Shown piece after piece: positions 1-10,817 of a stretch of DNA of 45,304 nucleotides. A program made the translations under genes and the position numbers. The notes below the pieces were generated by a model that had not been told where the DNA came from, made no database searches, and saw only the letters and a program-made list of their open reading frames with translations. Every line of letters starts with the position of its first letter. The first letter of the stretch is position 1. The stretch is from Apophysomyces variabilis (taxonomy: Eukaryota > Mucoromycota > Mucoromycetes > Mucorales > Mucoraceae), in NCBI GenBank assembly GCA_002749535.1, contig MZZL01000117.1:589852-635155 (forward strand), written 5' to 3'.

Positions 1-368
1 AGTTTCCCAATTTGGTATATGGATCATCGTATTTTACATGCAATGTAGCTCTCTCCTTTACGCAGTATAAAGACGATCAGACCATCTTACTACATGCATC
101 ATGTATCAAACTAAGTGTACAGTTTAATCTATGCAAGGTGGTTCTTTCCCTCTTTCTTTACATTTCTCTATCCTCATAGATCTACACTGCATCTATAGAG
201 ACAACACATAGAACAACACATTACACAACGCATACACTTACATTTAGAGACAACATATAAATAGTCGTGAAAACATAATGATAATAAAAACAATCTCGAC
301 TCAGTCTCAAAGGATTCTATTGTCCGATTTTCTTTTATCTCATTTGTCTCTAACATATACCACAACTC
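1..368. other. Intergenic, 3' side of lipase gene A
   Basis: No gene recognised. The segment is AT-rich and lies downstream of the minus-strand lipase ending at 369. It carries no convincing homology in any frame. The window edge cuts whatever lies further left. Confidence 0.5.
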
Positions 369-1979
369 TTAATCTATATAAAATCGATCACATTCATGTG
401 GGCAATACACCTACAGATACAAGTCGATTATTAGTACGATAAATAATATAGATTGCTATTACCAAATTGTACTGATTCCAGCTCTCGAGCAATGGCTTGT
501 CAACCTGGGAAAGAAACAGCGTCCTCCATACAGCCTACACTTTGTTAATAAATCGTTATGTTATGATCGGTTGAATGAACATCACCTTTGCCGCCCATTC
601 GTGTCCTTCTACACTAAGATGAAGACAATCAATGTTACTACAAAAAACAAACATTAATCTCACTCTTTGTTTGTGTTGAGAAATCAGTTACCTAAAGGCA
701 TTTAACGGGAAGGATGTGATATTTAAAGGAGACGGCGTATAGATCACGCCAAATGATGGATCGTTAAGCGCGTTGTACATATTTGCAACATTACAAAGTT
801 TTTCATTATATGCTATAATATCGAACCTCAGTTTATAATACATAGAGAACATGCATAAGATACCTTCTGCAACCCGAGCCATAGTTTCAACACCTTCCTT
901 GTTACTGGAGCATTCGCATATAAACTTATTAGGTTGAAACGTACTAAACCATAGAGGCTGACAATATCTCTGGTTATTAGTACGTTTAATAAGTTCACCA
1001 ACGTTAAACATTCCGACTACGTTATAGATAAGTAGATGTTGTTGTGTGGTTGCTGATACAACTGAGGTTTACTAGTGTTTTTGGTAGTTCCTTGCGCAGC
1101 CTTGATAATGCGTTCGATAAAAGCGCTTCAAAAATTTCAGGCGTGCGGTCCTTGTAGAATTCAGGTTTACAGCTGCCGCAGACGTCTAAATCTATAGATA
1201 ACTCCCATCCTAAGTATCTCACCGGTTTCATAATCAGAATTGTCTTACAACCAATAAGAATATTGACAAGCTTCCAATCATTTCGAAAGTCAACGTCAGG
1301 GTAATATGAAATAGCTAAAAATACATAGTTAGGCGCTGATTAAATATATCGAACGTACCTTTCATGAGTAGATCCACTTCGTAATCAAGCGTTTCTACTA
1401 AAGCCCCGCTTTGGGCTACATTAAGATGGTCGAGCCATGGATAGTCTAATAGGGCGGATGTAAGCGGATAAAAAATGACAATAGAATTTACATTGGAATG
1501 GAAGGCAGACAAATTCTATCTAGTATTAGACTCTTGAAGGCTCCTACTGTGAGCTTACCTCCGCAGTATTCTATAAGATGCTCACCGACAGAAGCACCCA
1601 CGATATCTGGGCGGTATCGTTTAATCATATTTGGTATGGTTGCAAAACCCGCATCACCTCCACCACCAAAGCTTGCACCACGATATTCAAAGAAGGTTCT
1701 GATATCAATGATCGACCCGCCTTGAATGCCTTTAGCTGCAAATCCGGCCAAGATACTGACAATATATGTATAAGAAAATCATATTCCGCTTCTTTTTCAA
1801 TTTATCAACCTGTCTCCCATCGAACTGACAACTTTGATATCGTCTGGACGCAAATCTCGAACATTTGTTGGTGGTGAAGTTCGCGGTTCAAGACTAGGGC
1901 AGTCTTCGATTGAACTTGCGAATCTGGCATAAGTTCCATAAATATTAGAAAAGCAAAGCAACAAAACTTGTAAACGCAT
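369..1979 (-). CDS. Secreted phospholipase-B-like GDSL hydrolase, copy A
   Basis: Predicted secreted GDSL/SGNH ester hydrolase resembling animal PLB1 and related phospholipases, which cleave acyl esters of (lyso)phospholipids. Exons by eye: 1979-1810, 1755-1559, 1445-1359, 1314-1249, 1191-1063, 1016-692, 637-586, 534-463, 410-369; they join in frame to 379 aa. Residues 1-20 look like a signal peptide. LRPDDIKVVSSMGDS gives block I with nucleophile Ser57, whose codon (AG|T) is split by intron 1. AGFAAKGIQGG follows. The DxxH block is SNIDCLH (Asp328, His331), followed by GHEWAAK. The protein ends in VYCP plus ten residues, a Cys-Pro ending I associate with this family. The usual GxND of block III reads G-Y-L-D (173-176), so the oxyanion-hole Asn appears to be missing. 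The C-x-x-C after it is kept. It is a tandem paralogue of the gene at 3356-5005. Family assignment is firm; substrate is not known. Confidence 0.88.
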
Positions 1980-3355
1980 TGGGAGCCTTAAGATAAAGAA
2001 GTCAACATACGAACTATGTCTAGAGTAGACTCGTCATTATGTGGTTGAGAGATATTTAATTTTGATCTAGGAACTTGTCATTCCTACATCTGTTATAGCC
2101 ATAATTGATTAGAATGCAGAGTTGTTACTAAGGTGCTTTGCAGTGCAGCAAATAGCTAAAGTCCGGATATGTCAAGCTAATTTAACATATTAAGAAGGAA
2201 CTACTTTCTGGCGCAGCAAGTTTGGTTGAAAGATAGTTAAAGAAGGTTACTTCACCCCTTCAAGCTAAACCATTAGTTGCTATTCTTTTTCGCCAGAGAA
2301 AATTAAAAAAAAGCCGAAACAAATTGGCAATATTCAGCGATTTGCCATGAGAACAGCTTTTTTCCATACGGTAAAGCTACGGTTTGATTTGCGGACGTCA
2401 GAAAAATCAAGCTACTGTGACGTTATATAAGAACAACTAAGCAGATTAATAAGCATAGATCAACGCGTAGAGGATATTCCTGCATGTGACACATCGTTAC
2501 GGGTTGTCTGACATAGCTACTTTTAATGTTCAATCCAGATATCGATGTATTTTGTACGAAGGACGGTAACTTTATTTGAATACCTGTGCCAAAGCAACTA
2601 CAGAAGAAGATTGTTTCAATTGTAAATAAGCTGTTTATACGAATATAAGGTCCCAGAAGCTGAGAGATGCAGTTAGATAAGAGTTAATTTCCCAATGTTC
2701 GAAAAGCACTGACAAAGCCAGTTTTCCACGTGCAGTAATCTCGCAATCGGAATAAAGGAACCCCCCCCCTTTTTTTTTTCTCATAGTCGCCTTCTGTTCG
2801 AAAATTATAGCTTGCATTGCTTGGAATTGGTCCATTGTCGAACTATTTCGGCATGGGGAAATGCAAGCTTCAACAAGGCGGATCGGAAGCAAATTGAGAT
2901 CTTTAGAAAATAGCACTTATTCTGTAATCTTACAGTTTGTCTTCTCAACAACCCGTGTAGCGGTCGAAACCAATCTTGAAATAGCAAGGTATGAGTACTT
3001 GAAGTAAAAACATTAACAGCGTCTTATCAGTCATAAAGCATGGAAGATAGCCGAGCACTACGGGTCAAGGACGTCGCATGTCAGACAAGGCGTGAATTGG
3101 ATGCAGTCATTTCTTCCTTAGCAGATATGGAGTCTTTTGACTTTGACCTCGACCGAAAAGCAATTGTTCGATTTGCTTCCCGGTAGCTAACTCTGTATAA
3201 GCTAAACTCGTACTTTATAACGCCAGACTCCAGAACTCCTGATAAATGGTATAAATAACCGTAGTTCGTTCCTTGTTCCTGGAAAGCAAGTACTTAATGA
3301 AAGATACAAATGTTATTCGCGGAATTTGATTTTCGAGGTCGAAGTCAAGAAATAT
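1980..3355. other. Intergenic between the tandem lipase genes
   Basis: This holds the presumed promoter of copy A and the 3' flank of copy B. A C10-T10-type homopolymer junction sits at about 2761-2781. A small plus-strand frame, 3040-3186 (48 codons, starting MEDSRALRV), resembles nothing I know and could be chance. I see no third lipase copy. Confidence 0.5.
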
Positions 3356-5005
3356 CTATAACTGGAATCTATCGGATTCTGTAGGACAATAAACCTGGCA
3401 CGATAGGTGGATTAATAAGTATAGCAGGAAAAGGCGTTCATCCATACCTTATCATAGTCTTCCCAATTCAAAACTTTAGGCTTATCCTGCTTAGGCAAAA
3501 ACATCATTCTCCAATTGGCCTAAGTATGCCGTAGAAGTTATCATGCTGAAAGAAAAGCTTTTAGCGTGATAATTACCTTGGCTGACCATTCGTGTCCTTT
3601 TATGCTTGGATGAAAGCAATCAATGTTGCTTGTAAAAAGTTAGCGTATCAATTTCTCTTTTTTCCCGCGATATATTTCACCTAAAGGCTTCCACTGGAAA
3701 GGAAGAGAAATTCACCGGTGATGGTGAATACATCACCGCGAATGAGTCGTCTTGAAGCGCGTTGTACTTGTCAGACAGTGCTTGTAGTTTTCTGTTATAT
3801 TCTACGCATATAGACACCGTTAATGTTTCGATAAAGTGGCGGCCATCGTAGAAAAATGCCATACTTTCCAAAGCAACTGTCATATTTCGCCGGTTATTCT
3901 CTTCTTGAGTGCAATAGCATACAAAGTGGCTGATTTGCAGGGAAGAAAAAGAGAATGGACGGCAATATGGATCATCATAATTGCGGACTACCACACCGGC
4001 AGCATTTGATATTCCAACTGATTGTAGTATTAGCACGCAGTTTGTTTCCAAGATTAGCTTACTGAGATTTACTAAGACTCGAGGGACGTTTTCACGAATC
4101 CTTTCTAGAGCTTGATCAACAAAAATTTCGTAAGTATTGGGGTTATGTTTCTGATAGAATTGCGGAATACAGCTGTCGCAGGAGTCGACAACTACAGATA
4201 AAGAGTAATTGAACATGAGTATAAGTAACTAACGTTTTTCAAACGTACTTCCAATAAGCACGTTAATCAATTTCCAATCGTTTTCAAAATCTATGCCATC
4301 GTATGACCTCATGGCTCATAAAGATATGTGAGTATAGAAAAGAAACAGAGTGTTTCGATACCTGGCAAAAGATAGTTAAGCTCATGATCAAGATTGTCTG
4401 CTATAGCACCACTCTGAGCAGCGTTTAACTGATCAATCTTTGGCCGATCTACATATACGTGAACATGTAGCAAGACACTATTACCCTAGGTTACATTGTA
4501 GTGGCGGACATGTCATCTCTGCTATCCATGAATATCTGATTTGTAACATGTAAATGGATTACCTCCACAGTATTCTACCATATGTTCTCCACGAGACGAT
4601 CCCAAAACAAGTGGACTATATCGTTTAATCAAATTGGGTATTGTACACACGCCCGGTTCATCGCCTCCACCAAAACTTAGCCCACGAGTTTCGTAGATTG
4701 AGCTTAGACTGATGAGTGAGTAGCCTTGAATTCCTTTGGCTCCAAACCCAGCCATGACACTGGCGATGCGCAGAGGTCATTCAAATAATATGAACATCCA
4801 GTTAAAGATATGGTGCATTATGGTACCTGTCTCCTAGGGCCCCGATCATCCGGATATCATCTGGACGTAGATCGCGCACATTTGTCGGTGGTGCATGTCG
4901 CGGTTTGAGAGCAGGGCATTCTTCAACAGAATCTGCGAATTTTGCGTTTGATCCGACCAGATACCCAAAAAAAATGAGACAAACTTCTACACGTCTCAAG
5001 AACAT
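3356..5005 (-). CDS. Secreted phospholipase-B-like GDSL hydrolase, copy B
   Basis: Tandem paralogue of the gene at 369-1979, same strand, about 1.4 kb upstream of it. Exons: 5005-4827, 4759-4563, 4448-4362, 4314-4249, 4191-4063, 4017-3681, 3628-3577, 3519-3448, 3394-3356; joined 385 aa. Exons 2, 3, 4, 5, 7 and 8 have exactly the lengths of copy A (197, 87, 66, 129, 52, 72 nt). The start is the ATG at 5005, opening a hydrophobic signal peptide (MFLRRVEVCLIFF). Block I reads ALGDS with Ser60, again split AG|T by intron 1. The DxxH block is SNIDCFHPS (Asp335, His338). Block III is G-I-V-D (176-179), lacking Asn as in copy A, followed by C-x-x-C. Intron 5 is 45 nt, in phase and stop-free, so retention would add 15 residues. 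Likely a secreted or cell-surface lipase/phospholipase; substrate unknown. Confidence 0.88.
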
Positions 5006-5331
5006 GAAGAAAGGCAATTTGCAAAAAAGTATGCTCTATCCGATTTTATGGGCGTTTTCCGATACAAAATATCCTACAGAAATTTCAAATTGGTTCATTC
5101 CTCCATCAATTATATGCATGGTACCGAAACTGTGTCTGATCATCTCTTCGTGTTGCTGGCACGATGAACTACTTTTTCCATTTGAAAGACTTGTGATTTA
5201 TTTAATCTATAGTTATCGTGATATACAAGACGCTATGTGTGTTATGCCTCAGAAAGAGCCCAATCCCCATATACAGGTTAATTCCTAACGATAACGGGCG
5301 AGTCTACAATTTGGAACAAATTCTTAGGTGC
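5006..5331. other. Short intergenic stretch between lipase B and isomerase gene
   Basis: Contains the promoter of lipase copy B (transcribed leftward) and the 3' flank of the isomerase gene, also minus strand. AT-rich, with no further gene seen. Confidence 0.5.
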
Positions 5332-6278
5332 CTAATTCCGCTGCGTGGCTGCGGAGCTGGTCGATTTGTGCCATATGTCCACCCTGCTAGGATTTATGCA
5401 ACCAAAATACGCCACTTGTGCCATGTCAAAGATTCCAACTTCTAACACACCTGTCACCAACTTGATCTTTCGATAGATAGTTTGTGGATCCGCAATGGGT
5501 CCTAGCTGGCAGTCTAATACCAAGTTGCCATTGTCAGTAACTACTGGCCCTGCTTTATCTGATGGAGTTGCCATGCGCAGTTGCACACAACCATGAGGAA
5601 ACATGGTTCCCAGAGTGTGCTTGACTGTCGTTAATGCTGCAGGGATGACTTCAACAGGGATCCCCCGTGTCCACTATAGACAATGAGCAAAGGTATCAAA
5701 CAATAAATACTCGGACAAACCTTCGTTCCTAGTCGTTCAGATTTCTTTCGATCATCTACGCGATTTTTATATAGCGTATTGGTGTAGATGCTTTTGGGTT
5801 TGTTTACCAGCAATAAGAATCAGTGTTTCAGAAGCCTGTGCTACCAATCTTTCCTGAAACATACAGGCTCCTCCGCCCTTGATAGCATTAAGATCGCGGT
5901 CAACTTCATCTGCACCATCGATGGTTACAGAGATGCGGGCGTATCTGGCTTGCTTGTCAGTAATCAGCGTTCTGGCTTATAATGGCATGGCACGTACTGA
6001 TCTATGCTTCCCAGCTGAAGGCCATGTTTCAAAATGAGATGCTTTGTCTGGAAGCTAGTTGGCACGTACACAATGCTGTGAAGCTCTGGTTTTTGAGCAA
6101 TGCGATCCAGAGCAAATTCAATAGTTGACCCGGAGCCTAGACCCACAACGCGATGTGAACTGCTAAGTATGTCATCGACAGCACGGTAAGCTGCAACCCT
6201 CTTTGCTTGGTCAGCAGTTGCGGCTGTTTGATAAGCACGCCATAATCGAAGCGATCCTGTTACGGTTTTCTTAAACAT
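5332..6278 (-). CDS. RKI1: Ribose-5-phosphate isomerase A
   Basis: Interconverts ribose 5-phosphate and ribulose 5-phosphate in the non-oxidative pentose phosphate pathway (cytosolic in fungi). Exons 6278-5998, 5944-5808, 5755-5721 and 5673-5332 join in frame to 264 aa, close to the usual fungal size. Family motifs are all visible: VGLGSGST (about 45-52, phosphate-binding), VTIDGADEVD (about 100-109, containing the catalytic Asp and substrate-binding residues), AIKGGG, then ERLGTKWTRGIPVEV and TDNGNLVLDC. The C-terminus GVLEVGIFDMAQVAYFG is typical. The third exon is only 35 nt. The first 20 residues are basic and somewhat amphipathic, a little longer than in many homologues, so a later start cannot be excluded. 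No sign of damage. Confidence 0.95.
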
Positions 6279-7516
6279 ACCAAAGCAAAGTATGCTTTTT
6301 CCGTTCTCCGTTACTTTTCGCTAGGAAGTCACTGGACACCCAGAAATTAAAGATCTTTGAGCACTCACTTGTGTCTCTCTTAATAAGTATTTTGCCCTGA
6401 TAGAGAGGATAAGCTTACATTCGGTTATATATTCTGCATCAGTGCACTAATGAAGTATATGTTGAGTTTACGATGTGTACTACTGTAAACCGTTTGTTTG
6501 CTTCGGTTCGAACGAGGATAAGTGATACGCAAGTCTGGCATGATGGCCAGCAATAGTAGTTGTGAAAAAGCGGAAAGCTCTAAAACAAGACTGGTTCAAC
6601 AAGTAATGGAGTCATTATATATTGATGTAAATTACTTCATTACTGCAGCATTTTCATATGGAGTGGCTCCGTACAAAGGACATAATATGAGCGAAAATAA
6701 AAAGATACAGGGTAGAACACCGGATGACACGGTAGCGAAACTTAACAAAAAAGAGCAGAAAGGGTGTAAGGCCTATTTTCGAACTTGGTGCTTAGCTGAA
6801 ATGGATGAAACAGCTGGCAGGCAGCGGCAACGGTAGGTAAAGAGTCGGAAAAAGATATCGTTAAAGATGTGATGCTAGTGCGAAACCCCAAATGTAATGC
6901 AGCATGCAAGCGACAATTTTTGGGCAGAGCAGAAAAGGGCGGTGCTGGCTAGGAAAAGTTTTTTACAGGAATAATAGCTTGGGTGTGAAAGGTGAGTTGT
7001 GAATAAGATGGATTAAAAAAAGCGTTAGCAAGTAGGGAAGCTAGTCATTCGTTTCCCTTGCGCAAGTCATACGTTTATTAAAGTTATAGAATAGAAAGAA
7101 TTCCATAATATAATGCAGTACGGTTATTGTTATCTCGGTTTCTCATATTGTTTAAAGATGCTCATTACGCCAGACAGAGGCGGTGATGGAAGGTCTTTCA
7201 GGTACATTAGCGGTCGTCACTCTGTTCGCCAATCAGGTACGGCTTCCACTGTCATTGTGCCACGTCGAATGAGCTTGATAGAGTGAAGCAAACCGATGAA
7301 CCCTCCATACGAATGAAACAAATCCATTGTCGAATCGACGTTCTGTTGCCTGGTTTTTATACATTTTATCAATATTTCCTTAGGCATGAATCAGAGGGAA
7401 AGGCGTGTCCAAGCATCGCACGTGAGCATTGGATCCTGACGGGAAAAACTCAGCAAGAAAGGTGGAACACAGCACAAAATCTTGCAGCGAGCTTTGTCGC
7501 CTTCTTCTTCCTCATC
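6279..7516. other. Intergenic, with one weak unknown frame (6540-6836, plus)
   Basis: Divergent spacer holding the promoters of the isomerase (leftward) and the p24 gene (rightward). A plus-strand frame from ATG 6540 to 6836 (about 98 codons, beginning MMASNSSCEKAESS, with KLNKKEQKGCKAYFRTW near the end) resembles no family I know. It has no visible splice continuation and may be chance or a gene relic. Confidence 0.35.
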
Positions 7517-8330
7517 ATGCGACATACTTTTCTATTCGCTGTGCTATCAAGCCTTTTAGCACTTACTTGCGCTGTTAGTTTCGATTTACGCGCAGTTACT
7601 GCTGAAAATGCCGAGAATGGCAAGCGCTGCCTATCGATCTTTGCACCGAAAAACGTGCAGATGCTTGCTGCTGTGAAAGTCGGTAATGGATATAACCAGC
7701 GCGTCAATGTGGAGGTCAGTTTGACTTAGTGTCTTGCGTATTCAATACTTATCAGCGATCTGATTCGCATAGATTAAAGATGATAGCGAACCTGCTAACG
7801 AGTATCTCAATAAGCGCGACATCTCTTCCGAACCATTACGTTTCGTCTTTGAAACCAAAGCAACCGGTGTTGTCAGTATCTGTTTTACCAACGTACTAGA
7901 TAGCGGTAAGTCCTAGAGAGAGTGGCAACGCAATTTGACAATGTCTTGTCAGGTTTCCATGAAGACGCACAGTACGTGCGACCTGTGGATCTGGAATTCA
8001 ACGTTGGAGCTGAAGCAAAGGATTACGATAAAATTGCTAAGGACGAGAAATTGGGACCTTTGGAGCTTGAATTACGTAAACTGGAAACCGTTGTGAAGGA
8101 AATTGTTGATGAAATGGGTTACCTTCAAAGACGTGAGGCCAAGTTAAGAGATACAAATGGTAAATGTTGCCCGCAGAAAAACCTCACTTCGCTCACCTCT
8201 TGTTGCAGAGTCGACCAACGCACGCGTTAAGGGTTTTAGCATATTGTCTTTACTCACCTTGGTTAGTCTGGGAACATGGCAAATCTTATACCTGCGTCAG
8301 TACTTCCGACGCAAGAGACTCATCGATTAA
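7517..8330 (+). CDS. ERV25: p24 family cargo adaptor, Erv25/TMED10 type
   Basis: Type I membrane protein of the p24 family, which cycles between ER and Golgi in COPII/COPI vesicles and helps select cargo such as GPI-anchored proteins. Exons 7517-7714, 7773-7905, 7953-8159 and 8209-8330 join to 219 aa. The start is chosen at MRHTFLFAV because it opens the signal peptide; the frame is open upstream but has no family similarity there. The lumenal GOLD domain follows (about 20-125) with the Cys pair (KRCLSIF and VVSICFTN). Then come a coiled coil (about 150-185) and one TM helix ([20 protein letters not shown]). The short tail [13 protein letters not shown] closely resembles the COP-binding tail of TMED10 (aromatic pair plus basic residues at -4/-5). 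The delta-subfamily call rests mainly on this tail. Confidence 0.93.
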
Positions 8331-10214
8331 AGATACTATGAGTATACTGTATTTCGAATTAAAAAAAAGCAGAAATTCCCAGAATGCTTATTGACCTTTA
8401 CGCGTGTGAAAGCTAAATCTGAATCAACTCAAAAATGCCACCATTATGAAGATACGATGAGTGTTGACTTGGTGACATATCTAATAAACGGTTGACTGAA
8501 TCAACCTTGAATAGCCAACTATGTTGGGTCGGGTGCGTGGAATTCTCAAATTTAGCTGCAGCAGCACGTCGAAGAAGGGTAAGATTGTACAGTACTTCCC
8601 AAATCAAAGTTGCAGACCATCGGAAGTGAATGTCGCAACAAATGAAATTCAATGTCTTCTCTCTCTTTACGGCTCTATTTGCACTTACAATGTTTCTTTA
8701 CAATCTATCTTTTTCTCTGTACACTTTTATCCTTGATCCCCAAGGGGTTTTCTCAGCCTTAACATTCTAAAGAATTGCCCTGATGAGGACGGATATTCCT
8801 TATTATATTTTTGCGATCAATTGGATCGTTAACTAAACTTCACGTTTAAACGAAATTTAATGTCAGTTACGTTTGCTGACTGACCTATTCACGCTGTCTG
8901 ACACATCAGGGCTTCTGTTCAGCATGCTGCTGGTTGCAAAAGGCTTCTTTGAAACTCGCATACTCCCACGTATTCTTATACCGATCGCAAATTATTGTAC
9001 CTTCTAGTTTTGTGCCATCGTCTTTTTACCCTTGAACACGTAAGGGTTTTTTTTATAGCTTTCATCTCCTGGAAGATTTGATCTGGTCCCGGCGGTCCAT
9101 TTTATTGTTTTTGCACTCATTTTTGGATCACTGAATAAACTCAACATTATTAATCGAAATGCTGTGTCGCTTCTCTTCCGCCACCTGACCAGAATTTATA
9201 GCTCATAGAAATAAAAAATTACGTCCAAAATTGTTTTGAGGTGTGTCTATGTGCTATAAATCAGAAAGACAATATATCTAACGCTTTTAACAATCTGCCG
9301 CATGAAGCAATTGAGACTCTATCTCAAATTCCCTGATCGCCATAGATTAAAGTTCTTTTTGTTCTTTTACCTTCAACAGAATTGACATGATCTACGTGGC
9401 CATCTTCAGTTATTGTTATGCTTACGTGTACCTCCTAGAGAAAGGAGTGAGACAATAGTGATCATTTGCTTTACACAACGTCGAACAAGAGCTAGCCAAA
9501 TCCAGACTATGGTTGAACTACCCAAGTCTTTATGGTAAACTAGGCGATGAGAAGAAGAAGGACAAGAATCATCCCGAGCTCCGGTAAGGACGATCTGGAA
9601 GGCTGGAATCAAAGAGGCAAGAAAGGATCCACGAGTCAAGTGGATCGAGCTTTACGCCTGGTATTCACCAAGTGGCATTGAATGATGTTGCTATTTTTTT
9701 TCTATTACTCACCAATTGAAATTTGTATATGCATCTTGCGTTCGCTTGAGTATGGCGTTTCCAGTTTTCTGGTAGGTATGTAAAATTGGCCCTATAACCT
9801 GACAACTAATATGATTTGTTAGCGTCAAGCTTAATTTCATAGATGTGCCAAGTGAATCCTCAAGATGCCACATTAATTTTGTAAACAAACTATAGCAATT
9901 TGTCCTGTAATTCAATTACTTTGACTTGCGAAAACAAGCCCTAATACACACTGCGTTTCCTGCCAAATATAACTACAGCTTATAATGCATATTTTCAGCA
10001 ACGTTCCGGAGAATTGCAAGTGTACACTGAAAGCAGTTCGTTGGTTTTTGGTTGATGGTCGTTTATGTGCACAAAAAACATAATTTGCTGCAAGTAGACA
10101 CAAGTCCCTGAGGAAGATGCGTCAAAAGAAATTCCGTTCTTCCCCGACCGAGAATATATGTGTTTTTTTGCTCCGGAAATTGTAAATATTTCTTTCATTC
10201 CCTTTCCTCTTCCC
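8331..10214. other. Intergenic, 1.9 kb, with repeat-like sequence and a mobile-element relic
   Basis: No intact gene. Two diverged direct copies of a roughly 150-bp segment begin near 8725 and 9026 (see findings). On the minus strand around 9720-9900 a stop-interrupted reading frame shares a short peptide pattern (F-x-W ... LDANK) with the minus strand at about 30574-30690, so it is probably a fossil of a dispersed element. Confidence 0.45.
9720..9900 (-). repeat. Degenerate dispersed-repeat fragment (copy 1)
   Basis: Minus-strand translation around 9815-9865 reads FTWHIYEIKLDANK and matches FVWRILKTELDANK on the minus strand at 30575-30625 in the same frame. 17 nt (TTTGTTAGCGTCAAGCT on plus) are identical. 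In-frame stops on both sides indicate decay. The element family is not identified. Confidence 0.45.
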
Positions 10215-10817
10215 ATGTCTTTACGCTCTCTTTACCGCATTGCACCCATTTTGCGTCTCCAACCACAACGAGCAGCACTGTTTCGCCAACGAACATATGT
10301 AAGCGCAAAAGAAACCGTAGCAGCGGCACAAAGAATCCAACCTTCACCAACAGTGTCAACAATCGCAACAAACCAGGTTGCTCGACAACCCGGTAAATTG
10401 AAACAATTAGCTCAGAAGTATGGTGCTGCCGGAGTTCTCGTTTATCTTGGCATCGGTTGTGTGGATCTCGGCGTCACCCTGGTTACCATTGAACTGCTGG
10501 GTCATGACAAAGTGAAGCGATTAGAAAAAACCGTCATGGATGGTTTTAAGGATATCAAGTCCCGCGTTGGATTAGGAGGGCAGGTTGAGCCGACTCAAAC
10601 TACCATCCAGGAAGAGCACGAAGATAACGAACGCCCATCTTTTGCTTCTGTCTTCCTTTTAGCCTATGGTATTCACAAAACGGTCTTCTTACCTGTCCGA
10701 TTGACTATTACTGCTGCCATCACACCTGCTGTCGTAAGAAAACTTCAAGCATTAGGCTGGGCACGTTACGCACCATGGCTTCTGGGAGGTGCTTCCAAAG
10801 CAACTCCATCCGCATAG
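10215..10817 (+). CDS. Mitochondrial DUF1279/FAM210-type membrane protein
   Basis: Single-exon gene, 200 aa. The start is placed at ATG 10215 (MSLRSLYRIAPILRLQPQ), which opens a basic, acid-free N-terminus typical of a mitochondrial targeting peptide; the frame extends 19 codons further up without features. The DUF1279 domain begins about residue 76 with KYGAAGVLVYLGIGCVDLGV, including the first membrane helix. It continues after an acidic linker (about 135-153) with RPSFASVFLLAYGIHKTVFL and a second hydrophobic stretch ending in ALGWAR. Relatives include animal FAM210A/B and yeast Nat2, inner-membrane mitochondrial proteins whose biochemical role is not settled. No intron is needed. Localisation is inferred from the N-terminus; the domain call is firm. 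Confidence 0.85.
   Translation: MSLRSLYRIAPILRLQPQRAALFRQRTYVSAKETVAAAQRIQPSPTVSTIATNQVARQPGKLKQLAQKYGAAGVLVYLGIGCVDLGVTLVTIELLGHDKVKRLEKTVMDGFKDIKSRVGLGGQVEPTQTTIQEEHEDNERPSFASVFLLAYGIHKTVFLPVRLTITAAITPAVVRKLQALGWARYAPWLLGGASKATPSA

Noticed and set aside
1498..1877. Plus-strand open frames opposite lipase copy A (likewise 4905-5445 and 5788-5982 opposite their genes)
   Set aside because: They are antisense shadows of well-supported minus-strand exons and show no own similarity.
4827..4830. Apparent loss of the catalytic Ser in both lipases (GDR instead of GDS)
   Set aside because: This is an artefact of reading through intron 1. Splicing AG|T restores Ser in both copies.
7283..7516. In-frame upstream extension of the p24 gene
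   Set aside because: The signal peptide begins at MRHTFLFAV (7517); upstream residues are not family-like and would hide the signal peptide.
8731..8760. Possible terminator-like hairpin (CCCCAAGGGG) after the p24 gene
   Set aside because: It is a short self-complementary block with no meaning for fungal RNA polymerase II termination.
10160..10396. Second-frame ORF overlapping the DUF1279 gene
   Set aside because: It is an out-of-frame shadow of the real coding sequence.
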